A DNA stretch of 64,000 nt from Agromyces mariniharenae (GTDB lineage: Bacteria; Actinomycetota; Actinomycetes; Actinomycetales; Microbacteriaceae): NCBI RefSeq assembly GCF_008122505.1, contig NZ_VSSB01000001.1, positions 542,891 through 606,890 on the forward strand. Reading direction: 5' to 3'. This document shows, piece by piece, positions 28,990 to 37,049 of this stretch (position 1 is its first letter; the number at the start of each line of letters is the position of its first letter). A model generated the notes under the pieces. That model worked only from the letters and a program-made list of their open reading frames with translations, searched no databases and was not told the origin of the DNA. The position numbers and the translations under genes were made by a program.

Positions 28990-29304
28990 GCAGTACGAAC
29001 CGGGTGACGCGCAGCAGTCATCTCCGGGGTTCGAATCCCCCATCCTCCGCCAGCAGTACGAACCGGGTGACGCGCAGCAGTCATCTCCGGGGTTCGAATC
29101 CCCCATCCTCCGCCAGCAGTACGAACCGGGTGACGCGCAGCAGTCATCTCCGGGGTTCGAATCCCCCATCCTCCGCCAGCAGTACGAACCGGGTGACGCG
29201 CAGCAGTCATCTCCGGGGTTCGAATCCCCCATCCTCCGCCAGCAGTACGAACCGGGTGACGCGCAGCAGTCATCTCCGGGGTTCGAATCCCCCATCCTCC
29301 GCCA
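28990..29304 (+). repeat. Five 63-bp tandem repeats carrying the tRNA-Ser 3' end
   Basis: The units are 28990-29052, 29053-29115, 29116-29178, 29179-29241 and 29242-29304, identical by eye. Each starts GCAGTACGAACCGGG and ends with 27 nt identical to the tRNA 3' part (T arm, acceptor 3' strand and CCA). A decayed sixth unit start follows at 29305. Because 63 is a multiple of three, several frames stay open through the array; these are not genes. No repeat-spacer structure of the CRISPR kind is present. Confidence 0.95.
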
Positions 29305-29465
29305 GCAGTACCAACCCCTCGCGAACCCCGATTCCCGGCCTCCGCGAGTGCCGACCGGGACCGATGCGGCCCGCGGCATCCGTGACCCGTCCGCATCCCG
29401 ATCCCGGCCGTGTCCTCATTAATGCCGAATAGCGGTGCGACGTCCCTCGTTCGATGATGTGAGAG
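29305..29465. other. Gap between repeat array and membrane gene
   Basis: 161 bp with no gene. It contains the broken start of a sixth repeat unit (29305-29316) and one copy of the motif (CGCGGCATCCG near 29370). Nothing else is recognised. Confidence 0.6.
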
Positions 29466-30074
29466 ATGTCAACGGCACCGATGGACACGAGGAGTGGGGA
29501 CGCAGGGGGCTCCTCCGCCGGGCCGTCGACAGTAAGGGGCGACGGCCTCAGGGTGTTCACCCTGAGGCCGCGTCGCACTCTCGGGTGGAGCATCGGCCTC
29601 CCCTTCGTGGCCCTGGTGCTTCCGCTGCTGGCCGCCGAGCTCTGGTTGCTCGATCCGAGCGGCGCCTGGCCCGTCGTCGCATGGACCGCCGCGATCATCG
29701 CGGCACTCATCATCGCCGCGTGGATCGCCTACCAGCGGACGCAGGCATCGCTCAGCACCTACGGCATCGTGGAGCGCGGGTTCTTCGGCGGTACGTACAC
29801 CGTGGCCGCCCGCGACATCGCCGGCGTGCTGCGCGTGCAGCTGTACCGCTCGAACAGCCTCGACACCTCGCAGGAGCTCTTCGTCGTGAGCCGCAACGGC
29901 CGCGGCGTCTTCCGCATGCGCGGTCGGTTCTGGAACACGGCGACCATGGATCGCGTCGCGCGCATCCTCGGCACCGAGGAGACGGTGCGCCCCGAACCGG
30001 TGACGCTGGCCGAGCTGCGCCAGACGGACCCCGAGCTGCTCTACTGGTTCGAGCGCCGGTCGCTCAGCCGCTGA
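29466..30074 (+). CDS. PH-like domain membrane protein
   Basis: 202 aa. After a Ser/Gly-rich N-terminus (1-30) there are two membrane helices (about residues 45-62 and 70-90) and then a soluble C-terminal domain (about 90-195) with alternating beta strands (LSTYGIVERGFFGGTYTVAARDIAGVLRV given in halves: LSTYGIVERGFFGG and TYTVAARDIAGVL) and a WNTATMDRVARILG helix. This plan resembles bacterial PH domain membrane proteins (YdbS/PH_9 type). Function unknown. The ribosome site is weak (GTGAGAG). It converges with a GNAT gene, 5 bp apart. Confidence 0.8.
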   Translation: MSTAPMDTRSGDAGGSSAGPSTVRGDGLRVFTLRPRRTLGWSIGLPFVALVLPLLAAELWLLDPSGAWPVVAWTAAIIAALIIAAWIAYQRTQASLSTYGIVERGFFGGTYTVAARDIAGVLRVQLYRSNSLDTSQELFVVSRNGRGVFRMRGRFWNTATMDRVARILGTEETVRPEPVTLAELRQTDPELLYWFERRSLSR

Positions 30075-30079
30075 CCGCG

Positions 30080-30760
30080 TCAGCTCGTCGCGATGCCCAG
30101 CAGCGGCGCGTCGGGCCGGCTCGACGGAAGCTCGTGGAACCCGAGCCGGTCGTAGAACGCCCGCGCGGCGGTGTTCGCCGGGTCCATGCCGAGGTGCACG
30201 GCCGCGACCCCCTGCTCGGCGAGTGCGGCCCGCAGCGTGTCGATGAGCCGTCGCCCGAAGCCCTGTCCCTGCAGGTCGGGCAGCAGGTCGATGTGCAGGT
30301 GCGCCGGGTACGCGTCGACCTCGGGGATGAGCATCCGGTTCGGGTCGGCGCCCGCCGCGAGCAGCTGCTCCTCGGTGTAGCCCGGGTTCCGGCCGGTCGG
30401 AGGTCCTGCGTGCGGATGCCGCGTGCGGAACGCCGGGCCCCACTCCCGCGTCCACCACTCCACGAACGCCCGGGTGTCGGCCACGCCGAGGATGTAGCCG
30501 AGCGCACGCCCCTTCCCGTCGTCGACGACGAACGCGAGGTCGGGCGCGTACTCGACGTACGGCAGCGCGAACACCTCGGGCATCAGCGCGTCGTCGGAGT
30601 ACACGCCGGTCGCGTCGCCGCCGCCCGCGGCCGTGCGCAGGCAGATCTCGAACACCGCGTCGCGGTCCTCGCGACGGTAGGGACGGATGAACGGCTGCGC
30701 CGGGGCCGTGTCCGCGGCGCGCGGCTCGCCGACCGCGGCATCCGGGCGCTCGCCCGTCAC
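30080..30760 (-). CDS. GNAT-family N-acetyltransferase
   Basis: 226 aa from GTG 30760, overlapping the HerA-like stop by 4 nt. GNAT marks: FIRPYRREDRDAVFEICLRT at the start, strand-4 motif HLHIDLLPDLQGQGFGRRLI with the acetyl-CoA loop QGQGFG, and AVHLGMDPANTAARAFYDRLGF at the end. Between them is a region (AFRTRHPHAGPPTGRNPGYTEEQL) like that of eukaryotic/actinobacterial O-GlcNAcase-associated GNATs, so a glycan or amino-sugar substrate is possible but unproven. Confidence 0.9.
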   Translation of the reverse strand: MTGERPDAAVGEPRAADTAPAQPFIRPYRREDRDAVFEICLRTAAGGGDATGVYSDDALMPEVFALPYVEYAPDLAFVVDDGKGRALGYILGVADTRAFVEWWTREWGPAFRTRHPHAGPPTGRNPGYTEEQLLAAGADPNRMLIPEVDAYPAHLHIDLLPDLQGQGFGRRLIDTLRAALAEQGVAAVHLGMDPANTAARAFYDRLGFHELPSSRPDAPLLGIATS

Positions 30761-32664
30761 CGGCGCCGCCGGGTGCCGAAGATGCCCTCGACGACGCTCG
30801 TGAGCACGTCGCGCGTGGCCTTGGAGCCGAGGACCTGTTCGAGGACCGACTTGTCGGCCGCCCGCGAGCGCGACGAGCTCGACCGCGAGGTGCCCGACGT
30901 GCGCTTCATGAGGCGGTCGTACTCGGCCTGCGCGGCCTTCTCCTCCTTGGCGCGCTGCTTCTCGACGGCGGCCTGCTGCTTCGCGAACTCGGCGTCGGCC
31001 TCGGCCTTCGCCGCGGCATCCTCGGCGGCCTGCGCGGCGGCCGCGGCGGCGTTCATCTTCGCGGTCAGGAGCTCGTGCGCCGACTCGCGGTCGACGGCGG
31101 TGCCGTACTTCGGGGTGAGCGGCGAGGCGGCGATCGCGGCGTCGATCGCGGCCTCGGGCGTCGGGGACATGAGCGCCTGGGGCGCACGCAGGCGTGTCCA
31201 CGCGACGGGGCTCGGCGCACCCTTCTCGTTCATGACGGTGACGATCGCCTCGCCGGTGCCGAGGGTCGTGAGCACCTCCTCGAGGTCGTATCCCGACTTC
31301 GGGTAGGTCGAGACGGTGGCCCGCAGCGCCTTGGCGTCGTCGGGCGTGAACGCCCGCAGCTGGTGCTGCACGCGCGAGCCGAGCTGCGCGAGCACGTCGG
31401 CGGGCACGTCCTTCGGGGTCTGCGTGACGAAGAAGACGCCGACGCCCTTCGAGCGGATGAGCCGGACGGTCTGCACGACCTGCGCCAGGAAGTCCTTCGA
31501 CGCGTCGTTGAACAGCAGGTGCGCCTCGTCGAAGAAGAACACGAGCTTGGGCTTGTCGAGGTCGCCGACCTCGGGCAGGTCGTTGAAGAGGTCGGCGAGC
31601 AGCCACATGAGGAACGTCGAGTACAGGGCCGGCCGGTCGGCGACGCCGGGCACCTCGAGCAGGCTCACCATGCCGCGTCCGTCGGATGCCACGCGCAGGA
31701 ACTCCGCCGTGTCGATCTCGGGCTCGCCGAAGAACACGTCGGCACCGGCCTCGGCGAACGCGACGAGCTCGCGCAGGATCACGCCCACGGTCGCCTTCGA
31801 CAGCCCGCCCAGCCCCTCGAGCTCGGCCTTCCCCTCGTCGCTCGTGAGGTACTGCAGCACGGCGCGGAGGTCCTCGAGGTCGAGGAGCGCGAGGCCGTTG
31901 TTCTCGGCGTAGTGGAAGACGAGCCCGAGGCTCGACTCCTGCGTGTCGTTGAGGCCCAGCACCTTGCTGAGCAGCAGCGGGCCGAATCCCGCGACCGTGG
32001 CGCGGATCGGCACGCCCGTGCCGATGCCGCCGAGGGAGAAGAACTCAACGGGGAAGGATGCCGCGGACCACACCTGCCCGATGCCCTCGGTGCGCTTCAG
32101 CAGCTTCTCGTTCCCCTCGCCGGGCGTCGCGATGCCCGAGAGGTCGCCCTTGATGTCGGCGGCGAACACCGCGACGCCGTTCGCGGCGAGCTGCTCGGCG
32201 AGCACCTGCAGCGTGCGGGTCTTGCCCGTGCCGGTCGCGCCGGCGACGAGGCCATGTCGATTCGTCATCGCGAGCGGGATGCGAACCGGCACGTCGGGCA
32301 GGGGGTCGCCGTTGACGAGCGCGCCCATCTCGAGCGCGGCGCCGTCGAACGCGTAGCCGTCGCGGATCGCGGCGACCTGCTCGGCGTCGAGCGGGCCGGA
32401 TGCCGCGGGGGCGGGCGGTGCGGCGGGGGTCGATGCGGCGGGTGCGACGGGGGTCGATGCGGCGGGTGCGGCATCCGTCGCCGTCGCCTGGGCCGTCGCC
32501 GCGGCATCCGCGGCCGCCTGCTGCGCGTCGAGCGCCGCCTGCGCGAGCGCCGCCGCCTCCTCGGCCTTGCGGATCGCCTCCTGCGCCTGCGCCTGCAGCG
32601 CCTCGGCTGCTGCCGCTGCGGCCTCCGCCGCCTCCTGTGCCTGCTTCACCGCGTCGTCGGCCAT
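30757..32664 (-). CDS. HerA-type ATPase (DUF853 family)
   Basis: 635 aa. The N-terminus (1-95) is an Ala/Gln/Glu coiled coil followed by an Ala/Pro/Thr linker. The ATPase core (about 100-520) has Walker A AGATGTGKTRT, FAADIKGDLSGIA, Walker B KLVFFFDEAHLLF and TQTPKDVPADVLAQLGSRVQHQLRAFTPDD in its sensor region. The tail (540-635) is another charged coiled coil ending GIFGTRRRR. Family members are hexameric DNA translocase-like ATPases of unknown role, annotated as YjgR-type. The ATG at 32664 is clear. It is divergent from the LigD-like polymerase gene, with 99 bp between starts. Confidence 0.9.
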   Translation of the reverse strand: MADDAVKQAQEAAEAAAAAAEALQAQAQEAIRKAEEAAALAQAALDAQQAAADAAATAQATATDAAPAASTPVAPAASTPAAPPAPAASGPLDAEQVAAIRDGYAFDGAALEMGALVNGDPLPDVPVRIPLAMTNRHGLVAGATGTGKTRTLQVLAEQLAANGVAVFAADIKGDLSGIATPGEGNEKLLKRTEGIGQVWSAASFPVEFFSLGGIGTGVPIRATVAGFGPLLLSKVLGLNDTQESSLGLVFHYAENNGLALLDLEDLRAVLQYLTSDEGKAELEGLGGLSKATVGVILRELVAFAEAGADVFFGEPEIDTAEFLRVASDGRGMVSLLEVPGVADRPALYSTFLMWLLADLFNDLPEVGDLDKPKLVFFFDEAHLLFNDASKDFLAQVVQTVRLIRSKGVGVFFVTQTPKDVPADVLAQLGSRVQHQLRAFTPDDAKALRATVSTYPKSGYDLEEVLTTLGTGEAIVTVMNEKGAPSPVAWTRLRAPQALMSPTPEAAIDAAIAASPLTPKYGTAVDRESAHELLTAKMNAAAAAAQAAEDAAAKAEADAEFAKQQAAVEKQRAKEEKAAQAEYDRLMKRTSGTSRSSSSRSRAADKSVLEQVLGSKATRDVLTSVVEGIFGTRRRR

Positions 32665-32763
32665 GTGCCGATCCTAGCGACGGGGTCGTCACCCGCCAGA
32701 GGGAGCGCGCCACGCCGGGCGCGGGGGTTCCTCGTGCCCGGCGGTCGTGCCTAGGGTGAAGGC

Positions 32764-34008
32764 GTGAGTCCAGCCAAGGACGACGCCGAGCTCCTCGAGA
32801 TCGACGGTCGCGAGGTCCGCGTCAGCAGCCCCGGCAAGGTCGTGTTCCCCGAGCCCGGCCTCACCAAGCTCGACCTCGTGCGCTACTACCTCGCGGTCGC
32901 CGACGGGGCCGTGCGGGGCGTCGCCGGACGGCCGATGGTGCTGAAGCGATTCGTGAAGGGCATCGACCAGGAGGCGTTCTTCCAGAAGCGCGCGCCCGAG
33001 AAGCGGCCCGACTGGATCGAGACCGCGACGCTGCACTACGCCTCGGGCAACTCCGCCGAGGAGGTGGTCGTGAACGATGCGGCGGCGCTCGCCTGGGTCG
33101 TGAACCTCGGATGCCTCGACCTCAACCCGCACCCGGTGCGCGCACCCGACCTCGACCACCCCGACGAGCTCCGCATCGACCTCGACCCGATGCCCGGCGT
33201 CGACTGGGCGCAGATCGTCGACGTCGCGATGCTCGCCCGCGACGTGCTCGAGGACGTCGGCCTCGTCGGCTGGCCGAAGACGTCGGGCTCGCGCGGCATG
33301 CACATCCTCGTGCGCATCGAGCCGCGCTGGGACTACCGACAGGTGCGGCTGGCCGCAGAGACGTTCGCCCGCGAGGTGGAGCGGCGGGCGCCCGGCCTCG
33401 CCACCGCACGGTGGTGGAAGGAGGAGCGCGGCGAGAGCGTGTTCGTCGACTTCAACCAGAACGCGAAGGATCGCACCGTGGCATCCGCCTATTCGGTGCG
33501 ACCGCTGCCCGACGCCCGCGTCTCGACACCGCTCGACTGGGACGAGGTGCCGCGGTCACGTCCCGAGCGGTTCACCGTGCCGACGGTGCTCGCGCGCTTC
33601 GCCGAGCGCGGCGACCCGCACGCGGGCATCGACGACGCCGCCGGTAGCCTCGACGCGCTGCTGGCCCTCGCCGAGGAGCTCGGCCCGGCCGAGAAGCCAC
33701 CGCGGGCGGGCGACGGATCGGGGCGGCGGCAGTCCACGATGCCGCTCATCGAGATCGCGCGGGCCAAGACGAAGCCCGAGGCGCTCGAGGGGCTCGAACG
33801 GTGGAAGTCGCGGCATCCCGACGTCGTCGCGAAGCTGGAGCCGGCCGACGTGCTCGTCGACGGCATGCGCGGATCGAGCTCGCTCTGGTATCGGATCCGG
33901 GTGAACCTGCAGCACGTGCCCGAGGGCGAGCGGCCCCAGCAGGAGCCGCTCGAGGTCGACTACGACCCGTGGGCCCGGTACCGCAACGCCGACGGAACGA
34001 TCGGCTGA
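32764..34008 (+). CDS. Stand-alone LigD-type polymerase domain protein
   Basis: 414 aa, GTG start. This is an archaeo-eukaryotic primase-fold polymerase like the LigD polymerase domain of bacterial non-homologous end joining. Catalytic motif I is LRIDLDP (two Asp), motif II is SGSRGMHI, and motif III includes FVDFNQN. Surface features MVLKRFVKGIDQEAFFQKRAP and SAYSVRPLPDARVSTPLDWDEV are typical. Unlike the common 300-aa domain, it has an extra C-terminal part (about 315-414) containing MPLIEIARAKTKPEALEGLERW. No ligase, nuclease or Ku gene is adjacent. It probably inserts nucleotides during end joining or repair with partners encoded elsewhere. Confidence 0.9.
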   Translation: MSPAKDDAELLEIDGREVRVSSPGKVVFPEPGLTKLDLVRYYLAVADGAVRGVAGRPMVLKRFVKGIDQEAFFQKRAPEKRPDWIETATLHYASGNSAEEVVVNDAAALAWVVNLGCLDLNPHPVRAPDLDHPDELRIDLDPMPGVDWAQIVDVAMLARDVLEDVGLVGWPKTSGSRGMHILVRIEPRWDYRQVRLAAETFAREVERRAPGLATARWWKEERGESVFVDFNQNAKDRTVASAYSVRPLPDARVSTPLDWDEVPRSRPERFTVPTVLARFAERGDPHAGIDDAAGSLDALLALAEELGPAEKPPRAGDGSGRRQSTMPLIEIARAKTKPEALEGLERWKSRHPDVVAKLEPADVLVDGMRGSSSLWYRIRVNLQHVPEGERPQQEPLEVDYDPWARYRNADGTIG

Positions 34009-34048
34009 TGCGCCGGCCCGCCCGCCCCGCCCCCGCGGGGGTGACGTC

Positions 34049-34903
34049 GTGAGCGATCTCGGTCCGGTGAACCCCGGGTACGCGGCCGATGTCGAGTGGC
34101 TGCGCCGGTGGCGGCTCCGACCCGAGGGCGATCCGCGGACGACCGCGTCGAGCCTGCTCATCCGCGCCCGCACCGAGACGGGCGACCCGGTCATGCTGAA
34201 GATCGCGCACTCCGAGGAAGAGGCCCGAGGCTCGGAGCTGCTCGCGGCGCTCGACGGTCACGGGGTGGCTCGCGTGCTGCGCCGTGAGGGCGAGGCGACG
34301 CTCGTCGAGCGCGCGACCGGCGGACGGAACCTCGTCCGGATGGTGCGAGCCGGACGCGACGACGAGGCGACGCGCATCATCTGCGAGGTCGCGAAGCCCA
34401 TCCACGAGGCGACGGCCGACGTGCTCGCATCGGCGTCGCCGCCCGAGCTCATCGACCTGCCGACGTGGTTCCGCCACCTCTTCGCGTACGCCGACGACTT
34501 CGGCGCCTTCCACCGTCGCGGCGCCGACATCGCCCATGCACTGCTCGACGATCCGCGCGACGAGACCGTGCTGCACGGCGACCTGCATCACGGCAACGTG
34601 CTCGACTTCGGCGAGCGCGGCTGGTTGGCGATCGACCCCAAGGGGCTGCTCGGCGAGGCCGCGTTCGACGCGTGCAACGTGCTCACGAACCCGTCGCACG
34701 AGCGCGCCCTCGCACCTGGTCGGCTCGAGCGCCAGTTCGCCGTGGTGCTCGCGACCACAGGGATCCCGCCGGAGCGGATGGCGCGCTGGTTCGTCGCGTG
34801 GTGCGCGCTCTCGTCGACGTGGTTCGCGCTCGACGACGACCCCGGGCTCGCGGCGTCGGCGACGACGCTCGGCGAGCGAGCGCTCGGGCTCGTCTCCTCC
34901 TAG
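34049..34903 (+). CDS. APH(6)/StrB-like small-molecule kinase
   Basis: 284 aa, GTG start. It belongs to the aminoglycoside/hydroxyurea phosphotransferase family: VMLKIAHSEEEARGSELL (ATP-binding Lys), the catalytic loop VLHGDLHHGNVLDF and the metal Asp in AIDPKGLLGEAAFD. Length is slightly below typical StrB. Such chromosomal copies often phosphorylate streptomycin-like compounds, but the physiological substrate is not known. It starts 40 bp after the polymerase gene, so cotranscription is possible. It converges with the menC-like gene. Confidence 0.88.
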   Translation: MSDLGPVNPGYAADVEWLRRWRLRPEGDPRTTASSLLIRARTETGDPVMLKIAHSEEEARGSELLAALDGHGVARVLRREGEATLVERATGGRNLVRMVRAGRDDEATRIICEVAKPIHEATADVLASASPPELIDLPTWFRHLFAYADDFGAFHRRGADIAHALLDDPRDETVLHGDLHHGNVLDFGERGWLAIDPKGLLGEAAFDACNVLTNPSHERALAPGRLERQFAVVLATTGIPPERMARWFVAWCALSSTWFALDDDPGLAASATTLGERALGLVSS

Positions 34904-34926
34904 GGCCCCGGATGCCGCGGCCGCGG

Positions 34927-36153
34927 TCAGCCCGTGATCGAGACCGGGGCGGCGGCCGCCCAGTCACGCACGAGGTCCTCGCGCACGGTGACGCCCGTGC
35001 CCGGGGCATCCGGCACGCGGAGCTGCCCGCGGTGCTCGCCGTCGCCGAGCACGAACGGCTCGGTGAGGTCCTCGGCGAAGTAGCGCGCCGAGGCCGACGT
35101 GTCGCCGGGCAGCGTGAAGCCGGGCAGCGCGGCCAGCGCCACGTTCGCGGCACGGCCGACCCCCGTCTCGAGCATGCCGCCGCACCACACGGGCACGTCG
35201 AGCGCGCGGCACGCGTCGTGCACGCGCAGCGCCTCGAGATAGCCGCCCATGCGACCGGGCTTGATGTTCACGATGGACGTCGCCCCGCGGTCGATCGCGT
35301 CGACGGCGGTGGTCGTGTCGACGATCGACTCGTCGAGGCAGACGGGCGTCTCGCACGCCTCGGCGAGGCGCACGTGGGCGGCGATGTCCTCCTCGGCGAA
35401 CGGCTGCTCGATGAGCAGCAGGTCGAACGCGTCGAGCTGCGCGAGCAGCGGGATGTCGTCGGCCGTGTACGCGGTGTTCGCGTCGACCTGCAGCAGCCCC
35501 TTCGGCCCGAGCTCCTCGCGCACCGCGCCCGTCGGCACGAGGTCCCAGCCGGGCTTGATCTTGAGCTTGATGCGGCGGTAGCCCTCCTCGACGTAGCCCA
35601 TGACCTCGTCCATGAGCTCCTCGAGCGTCGGCGCGATGCCGACCGAGACGCCGCAGTCGACCCACTCCCGCTCGGCCCCGAAGAACGCGCCCATCGACCG
35701 GCCCTGCGCGCGCAGCTCCGCGTCGAGCACGGCCGCCTCGAGCGCGCCCTTCGCCATGCGGTGGCCGGCGACGAACGCGAGCGACGGCGCCACGGATGCC
35801 GCGAGCGGCACGGATGCCCCGCGCGAGCCCGGTCCCTCACCAGCGGGGCCGCCCGCGGCATCCGTCGCCCTGCGGTGCTCGTCGACGTGACGGCCGTGCC
35901 CCGCGATGAGCGCCGGACCGAGGTAGCGTTCGATGACGGATGCCGCGCCGTCGACGTATTCGCCCGAGTAGAACGGGTCGCGCCCCGCCACGCACTCGCC
36001 CCAGCCCTCGCCCGCGTCGGTCAGCGCGCGCACGAGCAGGACCTCGCGGACGGTCTCGCGTCCGAAGGAGGTCTCGAACGGGCGGACGAGTGGCACCTCG
36101 ATGCGGTGCAGCTCGATGCGCTCGATGGTCGGCACGGTGTTCACGGCGTTCAT
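34927..36153 (-). CDS. MenC-like enolase-superfamily enzyme, probably N-acylamino-acid racemase
   Basis: 408 aa. Enolase-superfamily barrel: LKIKPGWD (catalytic Lys of KxK), metal ligands in VDANTAYT, LIEQPF and CLDESIVD, and the second catalytic Lys in NIKPGRMGG. OSBS and N-succinylamino-acid racemase share these residues. The neighbours (GNAT, overlapping; no men genes) favour racemase. About residues 86-122 form an Ala/Gly/Pro-rich insertion not normal for the family; its DNA carries two copies of the GGATGCCGC motif (35795, 35855) and related sequence. The start overlaps the GNAT stop as TGATG. Confidence 0.88.
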   Translation of the reverse strand: MNAVNTVPTIERIELHRIEVPLVRPFETSFGRETVREVLLVRALTDAGEGWGECVAGRDPFYSGEYVDGAASVIERYLGPALIAGHGRHVDEHRRATDAAGGPAGEGPGSRGASVPLAASVAPSLAFVAGHRMAKGALEAAVLDAELRAQGRSMGAFFGAEREWVDCGVSVGIAPTLEELMDEVMGYVEEGYRRIKLKIKPGWDLVPTGAVREELGPKGLLQVDANTAYTADDIPLLAQLDAFDLLLIEQPFAEEDIAAHVRLAEACETPVCLDESIVDTTTAVDAIDRGATSIVNIKPGRMGGYLEALRVHDACRALDVPVWCGGMLETGVGRAANVALAALPGFTLPGDTSASARYFAEDLTEPFVLGDGEHRGQLRVPDAPGTGVTVREDLVRDWAAAAPVSITG

Positions 36154-37049
36154 CAGGCCTCCCGGTCGGGGTCGTCGTGGGTGAGGACGTAGTCGCCCGC
36201 GGCGTCGAGCTCGACGCGCAGGGTCGGGTCGCGCTCGAGCGCCGCGAACACGTCGCGCGACGCCTCGCGGAGGCGGGCCGACGACTCGGGATCCGCCACG
36301 CGCACCTGCTCGTAGTCGGCGACGAGCGCGAGGTGCCCCTCGGCCCGCCACTCGGGCACCGGGCCGCGGGCGAGCGCCCGTCGCGTGCGCGGCGAGTCGA
36401 GGCGCCAGCGCACCTCGAACCGGTCGCTGCGGTCGGCGCCCGTGATCTCGTCGTCGAGCTCGCCGTAGAAGTCGGGCAGGAACGCGATCACCTCGGCGCC
36501 GAGCCGCACGAGGTTCATGCGGGCGTTGCGGCGGATCAGCGGATCATAGGTCCAGCGCACCTCCTCGACGCCGTGCGCGAGGCAGATCGCGCGCTGCCGG
36601 AGCTTCAGCGCGAGGCCGATGCCCCGCCCCCGCGCCGCTGGGTCGACCGCGTTCATGTGCGAGTGGATGTGGAGGCCGTCGTTCCAGCCGAGGAAGCCGA
36701 GGACGGCGCCGAGCGGGAGGTCGGGGGCGGCAGCGTCGTCGCGGGCGGCAGCGTCGTCGCGGGCGGCAGCGTCGTCGCGCGCGGCTGCGTCGTCGGTGGC
36801 GGCAACGGTGGCCGCAGCGTCGTCGGGCACGGCCACCAGCACGGTGGCGCCCGCGTGCTCGATCGCCTGGATCATCGCGTGGTCGGGTCCGCGTCCCACG
36901 CCCCAGGTGGACTCGAACCGGGCGAGCACGCCGCCGATCTCGTCGGGACGGGCGGCACGCGTGCGCAGGCCGGCACGTGCGTCCGCGGCATCCGCCGTGG
37001 CCTCGGCGTCGGCGATCACCGACGCCGGAAGCCCCGGCGAGTCGATCAC
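36153..37049 (-). CDS. GNAT acyltransferase with tandem repeat (partner of the racemase)
   Basis: 298 aa from GTG 37049 in the stop of the upstream gene (GTGA). GNAT motifs: LGAVLGFLGWND, HIHSHMNAVDPAARGRGIGLALK (acetyl-CoA loop RGRGIG) and VEEVRWTYDPLIRRNARMNLVRLGAEV. This resembles the GNATs that N-acylate D-amino acids and are encoded next to N-succinylamino-acid racemases. Residues about 85-108 are ARDDAA repeats from an 18-bp tandem repeat inside the domain (between strands), probably a surface loop of variable length. The substrate is inferred from context only. Confidence 0.87.
   Translation of the reverse strand: MIDSPGLPASVIADAEATADAADARAGLRTRAARPDEIGGVLARFESTWGVGRGPDHAMIQAIEHAGATVLVAVPDDAAATVAATDDAAARDDAAARDDAAARDDAAAPDLPLGAVLGFLGWNDGLHIHSHMNAVDPAARGRGIGLALKLRQRAICLAHGVEEVRWTYDPLIRRNARMNLVRLGAEVIAFLPDFYGELDDEITGADRSDRFEVRWRLDSPRTRRALARGPVPEWRAEGHLALVADYEQVRVADPESSARLREASRDVFAALERDPTLRVELDAAGDYVLTHDDPDREA
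36725..36796. repeat. 18-bp in-frame tandem repeat (four units)
   Basis: Three exact units of GGGCGGCAGCGTCGTCGC (36725-36778) and a fourth diverged unit (36779-36796). The repeat encodes ARDDAA on the minus strand within the GNAT gene. Multiples of 18 bp keep the frame, so copy number can vary without loss of function. Confidence 0.9.

Noticed and set aside
28990..29304. CRISPR-like periodic repeats
   Set aside because: Units are contiguous and identical over the full 63 bp, with no variable spacers and no cas genes.
28776..29432. Open frames on both strands through the 63-bp repeats, giving 21-residue repeat proteins (GGWGIRTPE type on the minus strand)
   Set aside because: They are the translated tRNA 3' end; frames stay open only because 63 is divisible by three. 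No start or ribosome site fits, and the DNA is explained by tRNA-tail duplication.
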